In this document: piece after piece, positions 16,104 through 24,085 of the stretch
How the letters are laid out: each line of letters opens with the position of its first letter
Position numbering within the stretch: the first letter of the stretch is position 1
Notes under the pieces: model-generated
Told to the model about the DNA's origin: nothing
Database searches by the model: none
The model's input: only the letters and a program-made list of their open reading frames with translations
Position numbers and translations under genes: made by a program
Source of the DNA: Salinispora vitiensis
GTDB lineage: Bacteria > Actinomycetota > Actinomycetes > Mycobacteriales > Micromonosporaceae
DNA: 64,000 bases
Assembly: GCF_000378825.1 (NCBI RefSeq)
Contig: NZ_KB900388.1
Location: 3,312,426 to 3,376,425, forward strand
Direction of reading: 5' to 3'

Positions 16104-16580
16104 GTGACGGAGGAGATGGTTCCGGGGCATGCTGAGCTCGTCGGATTCCGGCTGCCGGACGGGACACTGAAGACGGACGCCGTAGCGCCGGCCGACGCCG
16201 CCGGCTACCGGGCCGGATGTAGCTGCGGCTGGGTCGGCAGCCGGGACTACCCGGTCGCTGACGAGGGCCGCTGGATGGCCACCGCCGAGTGGGGCGGCCA
16301 CATCCGGCCACTTTTGGCCGCCACTCCACCCGGCTGGCTGCTCAACCGCTCCGACACGCTGCGGGACGGCGTCGCCGAACTGACCACCACCTGGCCACTA
16401 CAGGCGCTCGGCATCCTCGCCCAGGTGGAGCGCTGGCAACGGCCCCTCATCGAACAGGCCGTGACCCAGGCGCGGGCGTCCGGACTCTCCTGGGCCGAGA
16501 TCGGCAACGCGCTCGGCATCAGCCGCCAGTCCGCGCACGAGCGGTTCCGCAAGATCGCCCCGCCGAAGCCCCCCAGCTAG
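16104..16580 (+). CDS. small DNA-binding protein with C-terminal helix-turn-helix
   Basis: About 158 residues from GTG 16104; ATG 16116 is an alternative with GGAGG too close. The N-terminal half has CSCGWVGSRDYP, a Cys/Trp patch seen in small actinobacterial proteins. The C-terminal 50 residues form a helix-turn-helix (QARASGLSWAEIGNALGIS, then RQSAHERF). No ligand-binding domain is visible. Likely a local transcription factor; target unknown. Confidence 0.65.
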   Translation: MTEEMVPGHAELVGFRLPDGTLKTDAVAPADAAGYRAGCSCGWVGSRDYPVADEGRWMATAEWGGHIRPLLAATPPGWLLNRSDTLRDGVAELTTTWPLQALGILAQVERWQRPLIEQAVTQARASGLSWAEIGNALGISRQSAHERFRKIAPPKPPS

Positions 16581-16594
16581 CCGATATCTCCGCT

Positions 16595-16608
16595 ACTACT
16601 GAAGTAGT
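16595..16608 (+). promoter_or_regulatory. putative operator of the antitoxin-like gene
   Basis: ACTAC-TGAA-GTAGT is a perfect inverted repeat ending nine bases before the ATG at 16618. Phd/YefM-type antitoxins bind short palindromes at this position to repress themselves. Confidence 0.4.
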
Positions 16609-16617
16609 GTTGACGTC

Positions 16618-17124
16618 ATGTCAATGCCGTTAGAGTCAGTTCCGTTCTCGGAGCTGCTGCGCCAACCCACAGAAACCGCCGAGCGACTGTCCCGCGCTCG
16701 CGCGGTGCGGCTACGCCGCCGGGACGCCGCCGACTTGGTGCTCATGTCGGCAGAACGGGCGGTAGCTGAGGGTGAGGTGGTCGACCTGACCGCTCGGCTG
16801 CTGGCCAGCCTGGCACGCCAGGACCCCGACCTGGTCCGAGAGACGCTGCCCACCGTGTTGCCATGGGTGCGGTTCCTGCCTCCTGGGGAGGCCAAGCAGA
16901 TGGCCGGTGAGTTTGTCGCCACGGCAGAGGCCGCTGCGGCGGTGGGCAACACCACGGCGTTGTCGCAGCTACTCGCCGAGTGGCGACATACGGCCGAAGT
17001 CCACGCCGACCCCGACCTTCACCGAATCCTCGCCACGCCGAGCTCCGACGAAACCCCGACACCCGCACCTGCTGGCTCAGACACGCCGGCACCGGACACC
17101 CCAGGGCCACCGACTGACGCGTAG
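16618..17124 (+). CDS. Phd/YefM-like antitoxin-type protein, no toxin partner seen
   Basis: 168 residues. The first 50 (SVPFSELLRQPTETAERLSR, AVRLRRRDAADLVLMSAERA) match the prevent-host-death/YefM fold. The middle is helical, and the last 35 residues are a Pro/Thr-rich disordered tail. Antitoxins normally sit beside a toxin gene; here the next gene is an ECF sigma factor 125 bases on, so this one is an orphan or serves as a plain regulator. Shine-Dalgarno is absent, so a leaderless transcript is possible. Confidence 0.65.
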   Translation: MSMPLESVPFSELLRQPTETAERLSRARAVRLRRRDAADLVLMSAERAVAEGEVVDLTARLLASLARQDPDLVRETLPTVLPWVRFLPPGEAKQMAGEFVATAEAAAAVGNTTALSQLLAEWRHTAEVHADPDLHRILATPSSDETPTPAPAGSDTPAPDTPGPPTDA

Positions 17125-17249
17125 GGACGCCCTGATCCGGGGGTTAGCTGGTGCGAGCCGACCCGGCCCGCATGGCACCGCAGGCGTGAACGCGAGAAAT
17201 TTTGTCCGCGCCAGTGGGAACTTGGAGCTGCCCGCGGACAGGTGTAGGT

Positions 17250-17834
17250 GTGACAGCTGAGATGCGGGCCCGAATCCGGGCCGGAGACACCGACGCGTTC
17301 GGTGAACTCTTCGATGAACATGCCGAAGCGGTTCGTCGACACGCGGTTTGGAGTGAGGGCAGCCCAGCGCACGCCGAGGATGTGGTGTCGCTGACCTTCC
17401 TTGAGGCGTGGCGGATCCGCGAATCCCTGCGCCCGGACGGAGAGAGCCTTCGGCCCTGGTTGCTCGGCATCGCCACCAATGTGCTGCGCAACCGGTGGCG
17501 GACCGCGCGCCGGCACCGGGAGGCGCTGCGGCGACTGCCGGCAGGTGACCCGGTCCCGGACTTCGCCGACGAGGTGGTCGGCCGAATGCATGACGCCGAT
17601 CAGGTGGCCGCGGCGATGGTCGCGCTGCGGACACTCCGCCGAGCAGACCGGGAGGTGTTTCTGCTCTGCGTCTGGTCGCAACTGGACTACGTGGCTGCCG
17701 CCGAGGCCCTGGGCGTACCCGTTGGAACCGTGCGCTCGCGGCTGGCCCGGGCCCGAGCCCGGCTGCGGGCACGGACCCACCAAGAGCTGGGGCGTACCCG
17801 AATTTTCCCCGTCGAGCAGGGAGAGTACCGATGA
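17250..17834 (+). CDS. ECF-family RNA polymerase sigma factor
   Basis: 194 residues from GTG 17250. Region 2 includes GDTDAFGELFDEHAEAVRRH and DVVSLTFLEAWR. Region 4 contains VFLLCVWSQLDYVAAAEALG and VPVGTVRSRLARARARLR. It directs RNA polymerase to its own promoter set. Its stop overlaps the CU044_5270 gene by ATGA, the usual arrangement in Actinobacteria in which the second protein is the presumed membrane-linked partner. Confidence 0.92.
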   Translation: MTAEMRARIRAGDTDAFGELFDEHAEAVRRHAVWSEGSPAHAEDVVSLTFLEAWRIRESLRPDGESLRPWLLGIATNVLRNRWRTARRHREALRRLPAGDPVPDFADEVVGRMHDADQVAAAMVALRTLRRADREVFLLCVWSQLDYVAAAEALGVPVGTVRSRLARARARLRARTHQELGRTRIFPVEQGEYR

Positions 17835-18757
17835 GCGAGCCCACCGCTCCGCACGTACCGGCCATGCCGACGGCGCGCCGGCAGGCACTGCGGCGGCACC
17901 TGATGAACGAGATCGAGCGGCCGGTCCGGCGGTCCCGCCGGAGGTTGTTGCTCGTGCCGGCAGCGGGTGTGCTGGCGGTCGCGGTCGGGGTCGCCGCCCA
18001 GCCGTGGCAGCCCGACCACCCGCCGTTGACCGTGGTGGTCCAGCAGGGGGATCACAGCGGCGCGACCCTGCTCCTGAACCAGATGGCCGCGGCGGTTGCC
18101 GACCGGCCGGAACCATCGGCTAGCGAGGGCGAGTACGTCTACGTCAAGACTCGGGGGGCGTACGCCGGGTTGGGCAACGGTCCGGCCCAGCTGCAACCGA
18201 TGCACGAGCGGGAGATCTGGATCCCACGGTACGAACGAGGCGACGGCCTGCTTCGCGAGCCGCGCTTCGACCTGCCGATCATCGGTGTGATTCCGGAGCG
18301 GACGACGCTCACCAACATGACACCGAACGCGACAGTCGTCGAGCTGCCCACTGATCCCGACGAACTGCTGGCGAAGCTCTACCGGGAGCGGGATGAGCGG
18401 GGCCGGGGAAACAGCCGCGACGGTGCGGCGTTCACCGCGATCGGTGACATCCTGCACGAGTCGTTGGTGCCGCCGCGGACGAGCGCCGCGCTCTATCGGG
18501 CTGCGGCGAAGATTCCGGGGGTTGAGGTGGTCCGTGGGGTCACCGACGCGGCCGGCCGGCCGGGGGTGGCCGTCGCGTACACCGAGCGGAATCGACGCCA
18601 CGAGTGGATCTTCGATACGAACACGTATGAGTATCTCGGTGAACGCAGCTATTTCGTGGCGGACACCGCCGACGGGCCAGCCGGGACGGTAGTGAGCACG
18701 ACTGCGGTGCTGCAGCGGGCCGTGGTGTCGAAGCTCGGAGAGCGCCCGGCGGGTTAG
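17831..18757 (+). CDS. CU044_5270 family membrane-anchored protein, presumed sigma-factor partner
   Basis: 308 residues: a cytoplasmic N-terminus of about 40, one membrane helix (LLLVPAAGVLAVAVGVAA) and an extracellular domain with EYVYVKTRGAY, a central helical section and VAVAYTERNRRHEWIFD. Proteins of this family are encoded directly after ECF sigma factors and are thought to sense or restrain them. The four-base overlap supports coupling. Its signal is unknown. Confidence 0.85.
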   Translation: MSEPTAPHVPAMPTARRQALRRHLMNEIERPVRRSRRRLLLVPAAGVLAVAVGVAAQPWQPDHPPLTVVVQQGDHSGATLLLNQMAAAVADRPEPSASEGEYVYVKTRGAYAGLGNGPAQLQPMHEREIWIPRYERGDGLLREPRFDLPIIGVIPERTTLTNMTPNATVVELPTDPDELLAKLYRERDERGRGNSRDGAAFTAIGDILHESLVPPRTSAALYRAAAKIPGVEVVRGVTDAAGRPGVAVAYTERNRRHEWIFDTNTYEYLGERSYFVADTADGPAGTVVSTTAVLQRAVVSKLGERPAG

Positions 18758-18872
18758 CCGGCACCGGGACGACGTGGACGCAGCCGTGGCAGGAGCGCCG
18801 CGGCGGCTGATCGTGGGTGCCCGGCGCCCGGCGGAGGTGGATCACCCCGCCGGTCGCCGGGCGGTAGCCGGA

Positions 18873-19265
18873 TCAACAGTTGCGCAGCTCGGGAGATTGG
18901 TTGAGCAGCTGGCCGCGGACGGAGATGAAGCGGCGGTAGGTTTCCGAGTCCACTGCGGAGTGGCGGAACGCCGCGACCCGGTGACAGTTCTGGAAGGCCA
19001 GCTTGACGCCGAAGTGGCGCTCGAGGCTGGACCGGATGGCGTCGCTGGCCAGCGCGCGCAGGAGCTGGCCCCGCTCCTCCTCGGTCGGCGGCGGGACGAC
19101 GTTGTCGGCGAACTCGGCGTCGGAGGACGCCAGCTCCGCCGCCACCCGGCTGACGGTCTGCCAGGCGTACGGCAGGGAGTCGCGGACGCAGGAGACGAAG
19201 GCGTCGTCGTCAACAGGGCCCGACTCGGCGGACCGCAGCAGGTCCGGTGGCACGGTGAGAGACAT
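18873..19265 (-). CDS. SCO5389 family protein
   Basis: 130 residues from the ATG at 19265 (AGGAGGATC upstream). Sequence features I recognise from this conserved actinobacterial family are MSLTVPPDLL, FVSCVRDSLPYAWQTVSR, FADNVVPPP and LERHFGVKLAFQNCHRVA. Function unknown; there is no membrane or catalytic motif. Its leader contains a site resembling a Zur box. Confidence 0.8.
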   Translation of the reverse strand: MSLTVPPDLLRSAESGPVDDDAFVSCVRDSLPYAWQTVSRVAAELASSDAEFADNVVPPPTEEERGQLLRALASDAIRSSLERHFGVKLAFQNCHRVAAFRHSAVDSETYRRFISVRGQLLNQSPELRNC

Positions 19266-19280
19266 GATCCTCCTCAGTTC

Positions 19281-19305
19281 TGACAATGATCATGGTTTCC
19301 ATTAC
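19281..19305 (-). promoter_or_regulatory. possible Zur-like site before the SCO5389-type gene
   Basis: TGACAATGATCATGGTTTCC followed by ATTAC resembles actinobacterial zinc-uptake-regulator sites (TGAcAATgattTTCATTA) but carries extra bases in the centre. A second inverted repeat, GTTGCGTG/CACGCAAC, lies at 19307-19332. Weak evidence only. Confidence 0.25.
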
Positions 19306-19439
19306 CGTTGCGTGCTGAGCACACCACGCAACGTCCACCGCGTCAATGACACCGCGTGGCGCGGCTCGGCCTGGTTCGGCTTATTCGCGGCCTAAAGGAC
19401 ATGCGCCCGTCTCGGGGCATTTGACAGCACTGCTCGCGC

Positions 19440-19620
19440 CGACCCAGACTGTCGCAACAACTCCACCACCGCGTCTGTGCGGGGGAAGTCCGGTCAAAAT
19501 CCGGCGCTGGCCCGCAACGGTAGGCCGTCGAGGTACATCCCGACGGCGAGCCCGAATACCCGCCACACTCGCGCACCGCTACCCACCCGTCGTGGCCCAC
19601 GGGTCGGAGGCCCCGACCCG
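19440..19620 (+). promoter_or_regulatory. cobalamin riboswitch before the first secreted beta-domain protein
   Basis: Plus-strand aptamer landmarks: GGGGGAAGTCCGGT (about 19480), CCCGCAACGGTAGGCC (19511-19526) and the B12-box-like GAGCCCGAATACCCGCCAC (19548-19566). A GC hairpin without U-run (CGGGTCGG/CCGACCCG, 19600-19620) may form the expression platform. The regulated start is the ATG at 19680. Confidence 0.88.
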
Positions 19621-19679
19621 ACGCTGACCAGCAGCGACCGGCTGGGTTCTGACGACCGCAGGGCGGAAAGGCACTCCTG

Positions 19680-20171
19680 ATGGTCGTGTCCCACCTTCGA
19701 ACCACCGTCCGCACCCGCGTCGCCGGCCTGTTGGCCGCCGCCGTCGCCGGAATCGCCCTGACCGCTGTCGAGCCCGCACCCCAGGCCGCGCGCGCCGACG
19801 CCTGCGACGGCACCTCGGGCGTCACCGTGGTGATCGACTTCACCGCGTTCGGCGGCGACGTCGAGGTCGCCTGCGCCCCCGGCGACCCGGACACCGGGCT
19901 AGCCGCCATCCAGGGCGCCGGCTTCGCCGTCGAGGGCACCCTCCGCTGGGGCCTGGCCTTCGTCTGCCGGCTCGGCGGACTGCCCACCCCAGACGTCGAG
20001 CCCTGCACCGACACCCCGCAGGCCAGCGGGTACTGGTCGTACTGGCACGCACCCCGGGGCGGTGACTGGGAATACAGCGACAAGGGCGTGCTCAACTACG
20101 ACCCCGCCCCGGGCAGCGTCGAGGGTTGGTCCTACGGCGCCAGCGAGCCGCCGAGCATCCCCGCCCCCTGA
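19680..20171 (+). CDS. secreted SCO2322-like protein, transcobalamin beta-domain-like
   Basis: 163 residues: a signal peptide of about 38 (VAGLLAAAVAGIALTAV, ending ARA), then one compact domain. The domain has GVTVVIDF, TGLAAIQGAGFAVEGTLRWG, two Cys pairs and GYWSYWHAPRGGDWEYSDKG. That order (strand, turn, long helix with GxxxxGT, then YWSYW) recalls the DUF4430-type beta domain that caps cobalamin in animal transcobalamin; I infer this from pattern only. It is a close paralogue of the 21988 protein but lacks its stalk and anchor, so it should be free in the medium or wall. Regulated by its own B12 riboswitch. Confidence 0.8.
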   Translation: MVVSHLRTTVRTRVAGLLAAAVAGIALTAVEPAPQAARADACDGTSGVTVVIDFTAFGGDVEVACAPGDPDTGLAAIQGAGFAVEGTLRWGLAFVCRLGGLPTPDVEPCTDTPQASGYWSYWHAPRGGDWEYSDKGVLNYDPAPGSVEGWSYGASEPPSIPAP

Positions 20172-20275
20172 GCCGCCACACCGACGGTGTGACCAGAGCG
20201 CACCCGGGCGCTCGTCTTGGGCTCTGGCGTGGTCGTACGCCCGGGCGATACGGTGACGGGCGCCCGGTGCGCACC

Positions 20276-20400
20276 GGGCACAACTGCATAAGTCCTGTGT
20301 GGGGGGAAGCCGGTGCGATGCCGGCGCTGACCCGCAGCCGTGAGCGAGAGAACCCTCTCGCGAGCCGGAATGCCCCGCCCGGGACGAGCGGCTTCCACTG
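20276..20400 (+). promoter_or_regulatory. cobalamin riboswitch before the wall-anchored barrel protein and ECF operon
   Basis: The leader carries GGGGGGAAGCCGGTGCGATG (20301 onward), CCGGCGCTGACCCGCAGCCG (20321-20340) and the B12-box-like GAGCCGGAATGCCCCGCC (20362-20379). It is followed by an intrinsic terminator at 20443, so ligand binding probably causes early termination of the whole 20534-26825 operon. Confidence 0.9.
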
Positions 20401-20442
20401 TCGAGGTCTACAGGGTGAAGTCCGGTCCGCCGAGGTCCGTCC

Positions 20443-20480
20443 ACCCCGCTCACCGCAGCACGCGGAGCGGGGTTTTCGTT
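20443..20480 (+). terminator. riboswitch-controlled intrinsic terminator
   Basis: Arms CCCCGCTC (20444-20451) and GAGCGGGG (20465-20472) are followed by TTTTCGTT. It lies between the aptamer and the start codon at 20534, the expected place for an expression platform. Confidence 0.8.
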
Positions 20481-20533
20481 CCCCGGGGTGCTTGCCGGAG
20501 CTCACCGACTCCGCTACGAAAGGCACCCCTCTC

Positions 20534-21991
20534 ATGGCCCTGTCCCGGCGCCTCGCCACCGGTCTCGGCGTGGCCGCGGCAACCACCCTCGCCGCGGTAG
20601 CCGCCGCTCCCCCAACCGTGGGGGCGGCACCCGACCCGGCCCACACCGCCGCGGCCCACGCGGCCGCGTCCTGGCTGGCCGACGAGTTCACCGACGGCGT
20701 CCTACCCAGCCCGTTCAACCCGGAGGCGGAGGACTGGGGACTGACCATCGACGGTCTCCTCGCCCTCTCCGCCACCGGGGTCGACCCGTCGACCCGGCAG
20801 GCGGCGACCGCCCAGGTCGCGGCGAACGTGCGCGCCTACAACAGCTGGGACGCCTGGAGCCCCGAGGACGTCACCGACGGCGGGGCGACCGCGAAACTGC
20901 TCTACGCCGCCTCCGCCGCCAACGCCGACCCCACCGACTTCGGCGGTTACGACCTGCGGGCCGAGACCCTGTCGCTGATCGCCGAGGCGGACACCGACCA
21001 CCAGCGGGGACGGCTCACCAACCGGCCCCGCGAGCAAGCCGGCCTAGCCCCCAGTAACACCTTCGACCAGTCCTTCGCCGTGCTGGGCCTGACCCGCAGC
21101 GGCGGCGTACCGCAGGACGTGGTGGACTACCTCATCCGGCAGCAGTGCGCGGCCGGCGGCTTCCGCCTCTACCCGGACACCGCCGACGGGCCCTCACCGT
21201 CCTGCGACGACCAACCCGACGCCACCCTCGACGTCGACTCGACCGCGATGGCCGTGCAGGCGCTGCTGAGCGCCGCCGAGGACGGCGCCGCCAACGCCGC
21301 CGACGCGGCCGCCGCCGGCGCGGACTGGCTGGTGTCCCAGCAGCACACCGACGGGTCGTTCGAGGGCTCCGGCCCGACCGCCGGGAAGAACTCCAACAGC
21401 ACCGGCCTGGCCGGGCAGGCCCTCGCCGCCGCCGGCCGGGACCCGGAGGCCACCGAGGCAGCGGTGGCGCTGGCCGCTTTGCAGGTGACCGAGGCCAACG
21501 GCGGGACGGCCGCCACAGAGGCGGGCGCCATCGCCTACAACGCCGAAGGGCTCGCCGACGCCGTCGAGAACGGACTCGGCGACGGCAGCCGGGACCAGTG
21601 GCGTCGCGCCACCGCTCAGGCCCTGCTCGGGCTCGCCCAGGTGCCGCTGGGTCGGATCGGCCTCGACCCGCCGCAGCCCACCCCGACCGGCACCGCCTCG
21701 CCGACCGCGTCACCCACCGCCTCGCCGACCAGCAGCGTTTCGCCGACCGCGTCACCCACCGCCTCGCCGACCGGCACCGCCAGCCCGACACCGAGTGCCA
21801 CCGGGACCGCCCCGTCGGAGTCGCCCTCCGCCGCACCGACCGCCAGCGCTCCGGTGACTCCCACGCCCACCTCCAGCCCGGGTGGGCTGCCCACCACCGG
21901 CGCGGCGATCACCAGCTACGTGCTGCTCGCGGTGCTGCTGCTCGGTGGCGGCGTCGGGCTGCTCATCCTCAGCCGTCGGCGGGCGAATTGA
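20534..21991 (+). CDS. sortase-anchored alpha/alpha-barrel protein (squalene-cyclase/transcobalamin-like repeats)
   Basis: 485 residues. Signal peptide 1-32. Residues 35-385 contain repeated helical pairs with the prenyltransferase/squalene-oxidase pattern (LTIDGLLALSATGVD, FDQSFAVLGLTRSGG, VDSTAMAVQALLSAA, NSNSTGLAGQALAAAG), the fold of the alpha domain of transcobalamin and intrinsic factor. Then come a Thr/Pro/Ser stalk (about 390-448), a sortase signal LPTTG at 452-456, a membrane helix and an RRR tail. It should stand on the cell wall. The leader is a B12 riboswitch with a terminator, so the ligand is probably a corrinoid. It shares the GAAAGGCAC ribosome-site context with the 19680 gene, and its TGA overlaps the next start. 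Confidence 0.85.
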   Translation: MALSRRLATGLGVAAATTLAAVAAAPPTVGAAPDPAHTAAAHAAASWLADEFTDGVLPSPFNPEAEDWGLTIDGLLALSATGVDPSTRQAATAQVAANVRAYNSWDAWSPEDVTDGGATAKLLYAASAANADPTDFGGYDLRAETLSLIAEADTDHQRGRLTNRPREQAGLAPSNTFDQSFAVLGLTRSGGVPQDVVDYLIRQQCAAGGFRLYPDTADGPSPSCDDQPDATLDVDSTAMAVQALLSAAEDGAANAADAAAAGADWLVSQQHTDGSFEGSGPTAGKNSNSTGLAGQALAAAGRDPEATEAAVALAALQVTEANGGTAATEAGAIAYNAEGLADAVENGLGDGSRDQWRRATAQALLGLAQVPLGRIGLDPPQPTPTGTASPTASPTASPTSSVSPTASPTASPTGTASPTPSATGTAPSESPSAAPTASAPVTPTPTSSPGGLPTTGAAITSYVLLAVLLLGGGVGLLILSRRRAN

Positions 21992-22899
21992 ACCGCCGGA
22001 CACTCCGCGGCTCGGCGGCCGTCGCCCTGGTCGCCGCCGGCTCGGTGATCGGGCCGGGAAGCCCGGCGGCGGCCGTCGGGTCCGCCGGCTACTGCCCGGA
22101 CGCCTCCGGCGTCACCGTCGTGGTCGACTTCAACGAACTCGGGGGCGGGACCGTGGTCCGCTGCGCCCCGGGCAGCCAGGCCACCGGGCTGGCCGCGCTG
22201 AAGAGCGCCGGCTTCCAGATCACCGGCACGCTGCGCTGGGGCGAGGGATTCATCTGCCGGATCGAGGGCAAACCGTCGGCGGACGCGGAGAAGTGCGTCG
22301 ACACGCCGCCGGCCAGCGCCTACTGGTCGTACTGGCACGCCCCGAACGGGGGCAGCTGGACCTACAGCGACAAGGGGGTGCTGAACCGTACGCCCCCGGC
22401 GGGCAGCTTCGAGGGCTGGTCGTTCTCCCTCAACCGCAACCCCGACGACGCGCCCCGCCCGGGGGTCACCCCGAGCCGCCCCGCACCGCCGCCGCCCGCC
22501 TCGCCACCGGCACCGCCGGCACCACCGCCGGCGAGCGACGTACCGGTGGCACCACCGCCAGCGGGCGGTGGCGGCGCGCCGCCACCCGTCGACGGCATGC
22601 CGCCATCCGCCGACGGTGGTCAGCCCGGGGCAACCGGCGGGCCGGCCACCATTGGCCCGTCGACCTCGGCCACCGCCGCGCCGTCGGCCAGCGCGGCGGT
22701 CCTCCCGTCCCCGGAGACCGCCACCGCCGCGACGCGGCCGGGCTCCGCCGACGAGCCCGTGCTGACTGACGCCGTCGCCGCCCGCGAGGACGGGGGCGTG
22801 CCGCTGGGCACGCTGGTCGGGGTGCTGCTGCTGGCCGCACTCGCCGCCGGGGGCCTGGTCACCGCCCGACGACGGCGGGTCGCCGACCCGGATGACTGA
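21988..22899 (+). CDS. membrane-anchored SCO2322-like protein, transcobalamin beta-domain-like
   Basis: 303 residues from a TTG at 21988 that overlaps the preceding stop (TTGA). Signal peptide 1-30, then a domain of about 110 residues paralogous to the 19680 protein (GVTVVVDFNELGG, CAPG, AGFQITGTLRWGEGFICR, YWSYWHAPNGGSWTYSDKG). A Pro/Ala stalk of about 115 residues follows, with a final membrane helix (LGTLVGVLLLAALAAGGLV) and a basic tail. No LPxTG is present, so it is held in the membrane rather than the wall. The position between barrel protein and transporter suggests it passes the vitamin from wall to importer. Confidence 0.82.
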   Translation: MNRRTLRGSAAVALVAAGSVIGPGSPAAAVGSAGYCPDASGVTVVVDFNELGGGTVVRCAPGSQATGLAALKSAGFQITGTLRWGEGFICRIEGKPSADAEKCVDTPPASAYWSYWHAPNGGSWTYSDKGVLNRTPPAGSFEGWSFSLNRNPDDAPRPGVTPSRPAPPPPASPPAPPAPPPASDVPVAPPPAGGGGAPPPVDGMPPSADGGQPGATGGPATIGPSTSATAAPSASAAVLPSPETATAATRPGSADEPVLTDAVAAREDGGVPLGTLVGVLLLAALAAGGLVTARRRRVADPDD

Positions 22900-24085
22900 C
22901 ACCGCGGTGGACCGCCCCGCGACCGCCGACCCCCGAATGACTGACGCCGCGGTGGACCGCTCCACGACCGCCGGTCGGTGGTCGGCCCGCTGGTCCGCCT
23001 GGCGCCTGCCCCGTGGGCTGCACCCGGGGGCCTGGTGGCTGTGGGCGCTCGGGCTGGCCACCGCGGCCAGCCACACCACCAACCCGCTGGGGCTCACCCT
23101 GCTGGTCGCGGTCGCCGCGCTGGTGGTCGTGCGGCGACGCGGGCACGCCCCCTGGGCGCTGGCGTTCCGGATGTACGTCTGGCTCGGCGTGGTGATCGTC
23201 GCGATGCGGGTGGTGTTCCGGATCGTCTTCGGTGGCGGGCAGGGCGAACACGTGCTGGTCCGGTTGCCGGAGATCCCGCTGCCGGAGTGGGCGGCCGGTA
23301 TCCGCCTCCTCGGGCCGGTCGCCGCCGAGCAGGTCCTCGGCGGGTTCTACGACGGGCTGCGGTTGGCGACGATGCTGATCTGTCTGGGGGCGGCGAACGC
23401 CCTGGCGAACCCGAAGCGGCTCCTCAAGGCCGTACCGGGAGCGTTGTACGCGGTGGGCACGGCGGTGGTGGTCGCCCTGTCGGTCGCCCCGCAGCTGGTG
23501 GAGAGTGTGCTGCGGGTCCGGCGGGCCCGCCGGCTGCGGGGTGCGTCCGGGCGGGGGACGCGGGCGTTCCGGGGAGTCGCGCTGCCGGTGTTGGCCGACG
23601 CGTTGGACCGGTCCCTGGCGCTCGCCGCGGCGATGGACTCGCGTGGCTACGGCCGGACCGCGGCGGTCCCCGCCGGGCAGCGGGCGGTCACCGGCACGCT
23701 GGTCCTCGGCGGCCTGCTCGGCGTCTGCGCCGGCACCTACGGGCTGCTCGACACCGCCGGCCCCGGCTACCTGGGGCTGCCGCTGCTCCTCGCCGGGCTG
23801 GCCGCCGCCGTGGGCGGCATGCTGCTGGCCGGCCGCCGGGTCCGCCGCAGCCGCTACCGGCCGGACCGCTGGCGGCTGGCCGAGCTGCTCGTCGCCGGGT
23901 GCGGGATCGCCGCGGCCGGCCTGACCATGCTGGCCGGCACGGTCGACCCGGAGCTGCTCTACCCCCCGGTCAGCCCGCTCACCTGGCCCGAGCTGACCCC
24001 CCTGCTGCTGCTCGCCGTCGCCGTCGCGGCCGTACCGGCCTGGCTCGCGCCGCCGCCGACACCTGTCCCGAGAGATCGCACATGA
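22892..24085 (+). CDS. ECF transporter transmembrane (T) component, CbiQ family
   Basis: 397 residues. The N-terminal 30 hold a duplicated MTDxAVDR unit. The hydrophobic core follows, and the two coupling motifs of EcfT proteins are visible: LRVRRARRLRG and AMDSRGYGR, both placed in the cytoplasmic helices that contact the ATPases. It couples ATP hydrolysis to the S component. It overlaps its upstream neighbour by eight bases and the downstream ATPase by ATGA, so it belongs to a single B12-controlled operon. Confidence 0.9.
   Translation: MTDTAVDRPATADPRMTDAAVDRSTTAGRWSARWSAWRLPRGLHPGAWWLWALGLATAASHTTNPLGLTLLVAVAALVVVRRRGHAPWALAFRMYVWLGVVIVAMRVVFRIVFGGGQGEHVLVRLPEIPLPEWAAGIRLLGPVAAEQVLGGFYDGLRLATMLICLGAANALANPKRLLKAVPGALYAVGTAVVVALSVAPQLVESVLRVRRARRLRGASGRGTRAFRGVALPVLADALDRSLALAAAMDSRGYGRTAAVPAGQRAVTGTLVLGGLLGVCAGTYGLLDTAGPGYLGLPLLLAGLAAAVGGMLLAGRRVRRSRYRPDRWRLAELLVAGCGIAAAGLTMLAGTVDPELLYPPVSPLTWPELTPLLLLAVAVAAVPAWLAPPPTPVPRDRT

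Noticed and set aside
19281..19305. Confident Zur-box call
   Set aside because: The match needs an insertion in the centre, and no zinc-related gene is adjacent; kept only as a weak site.
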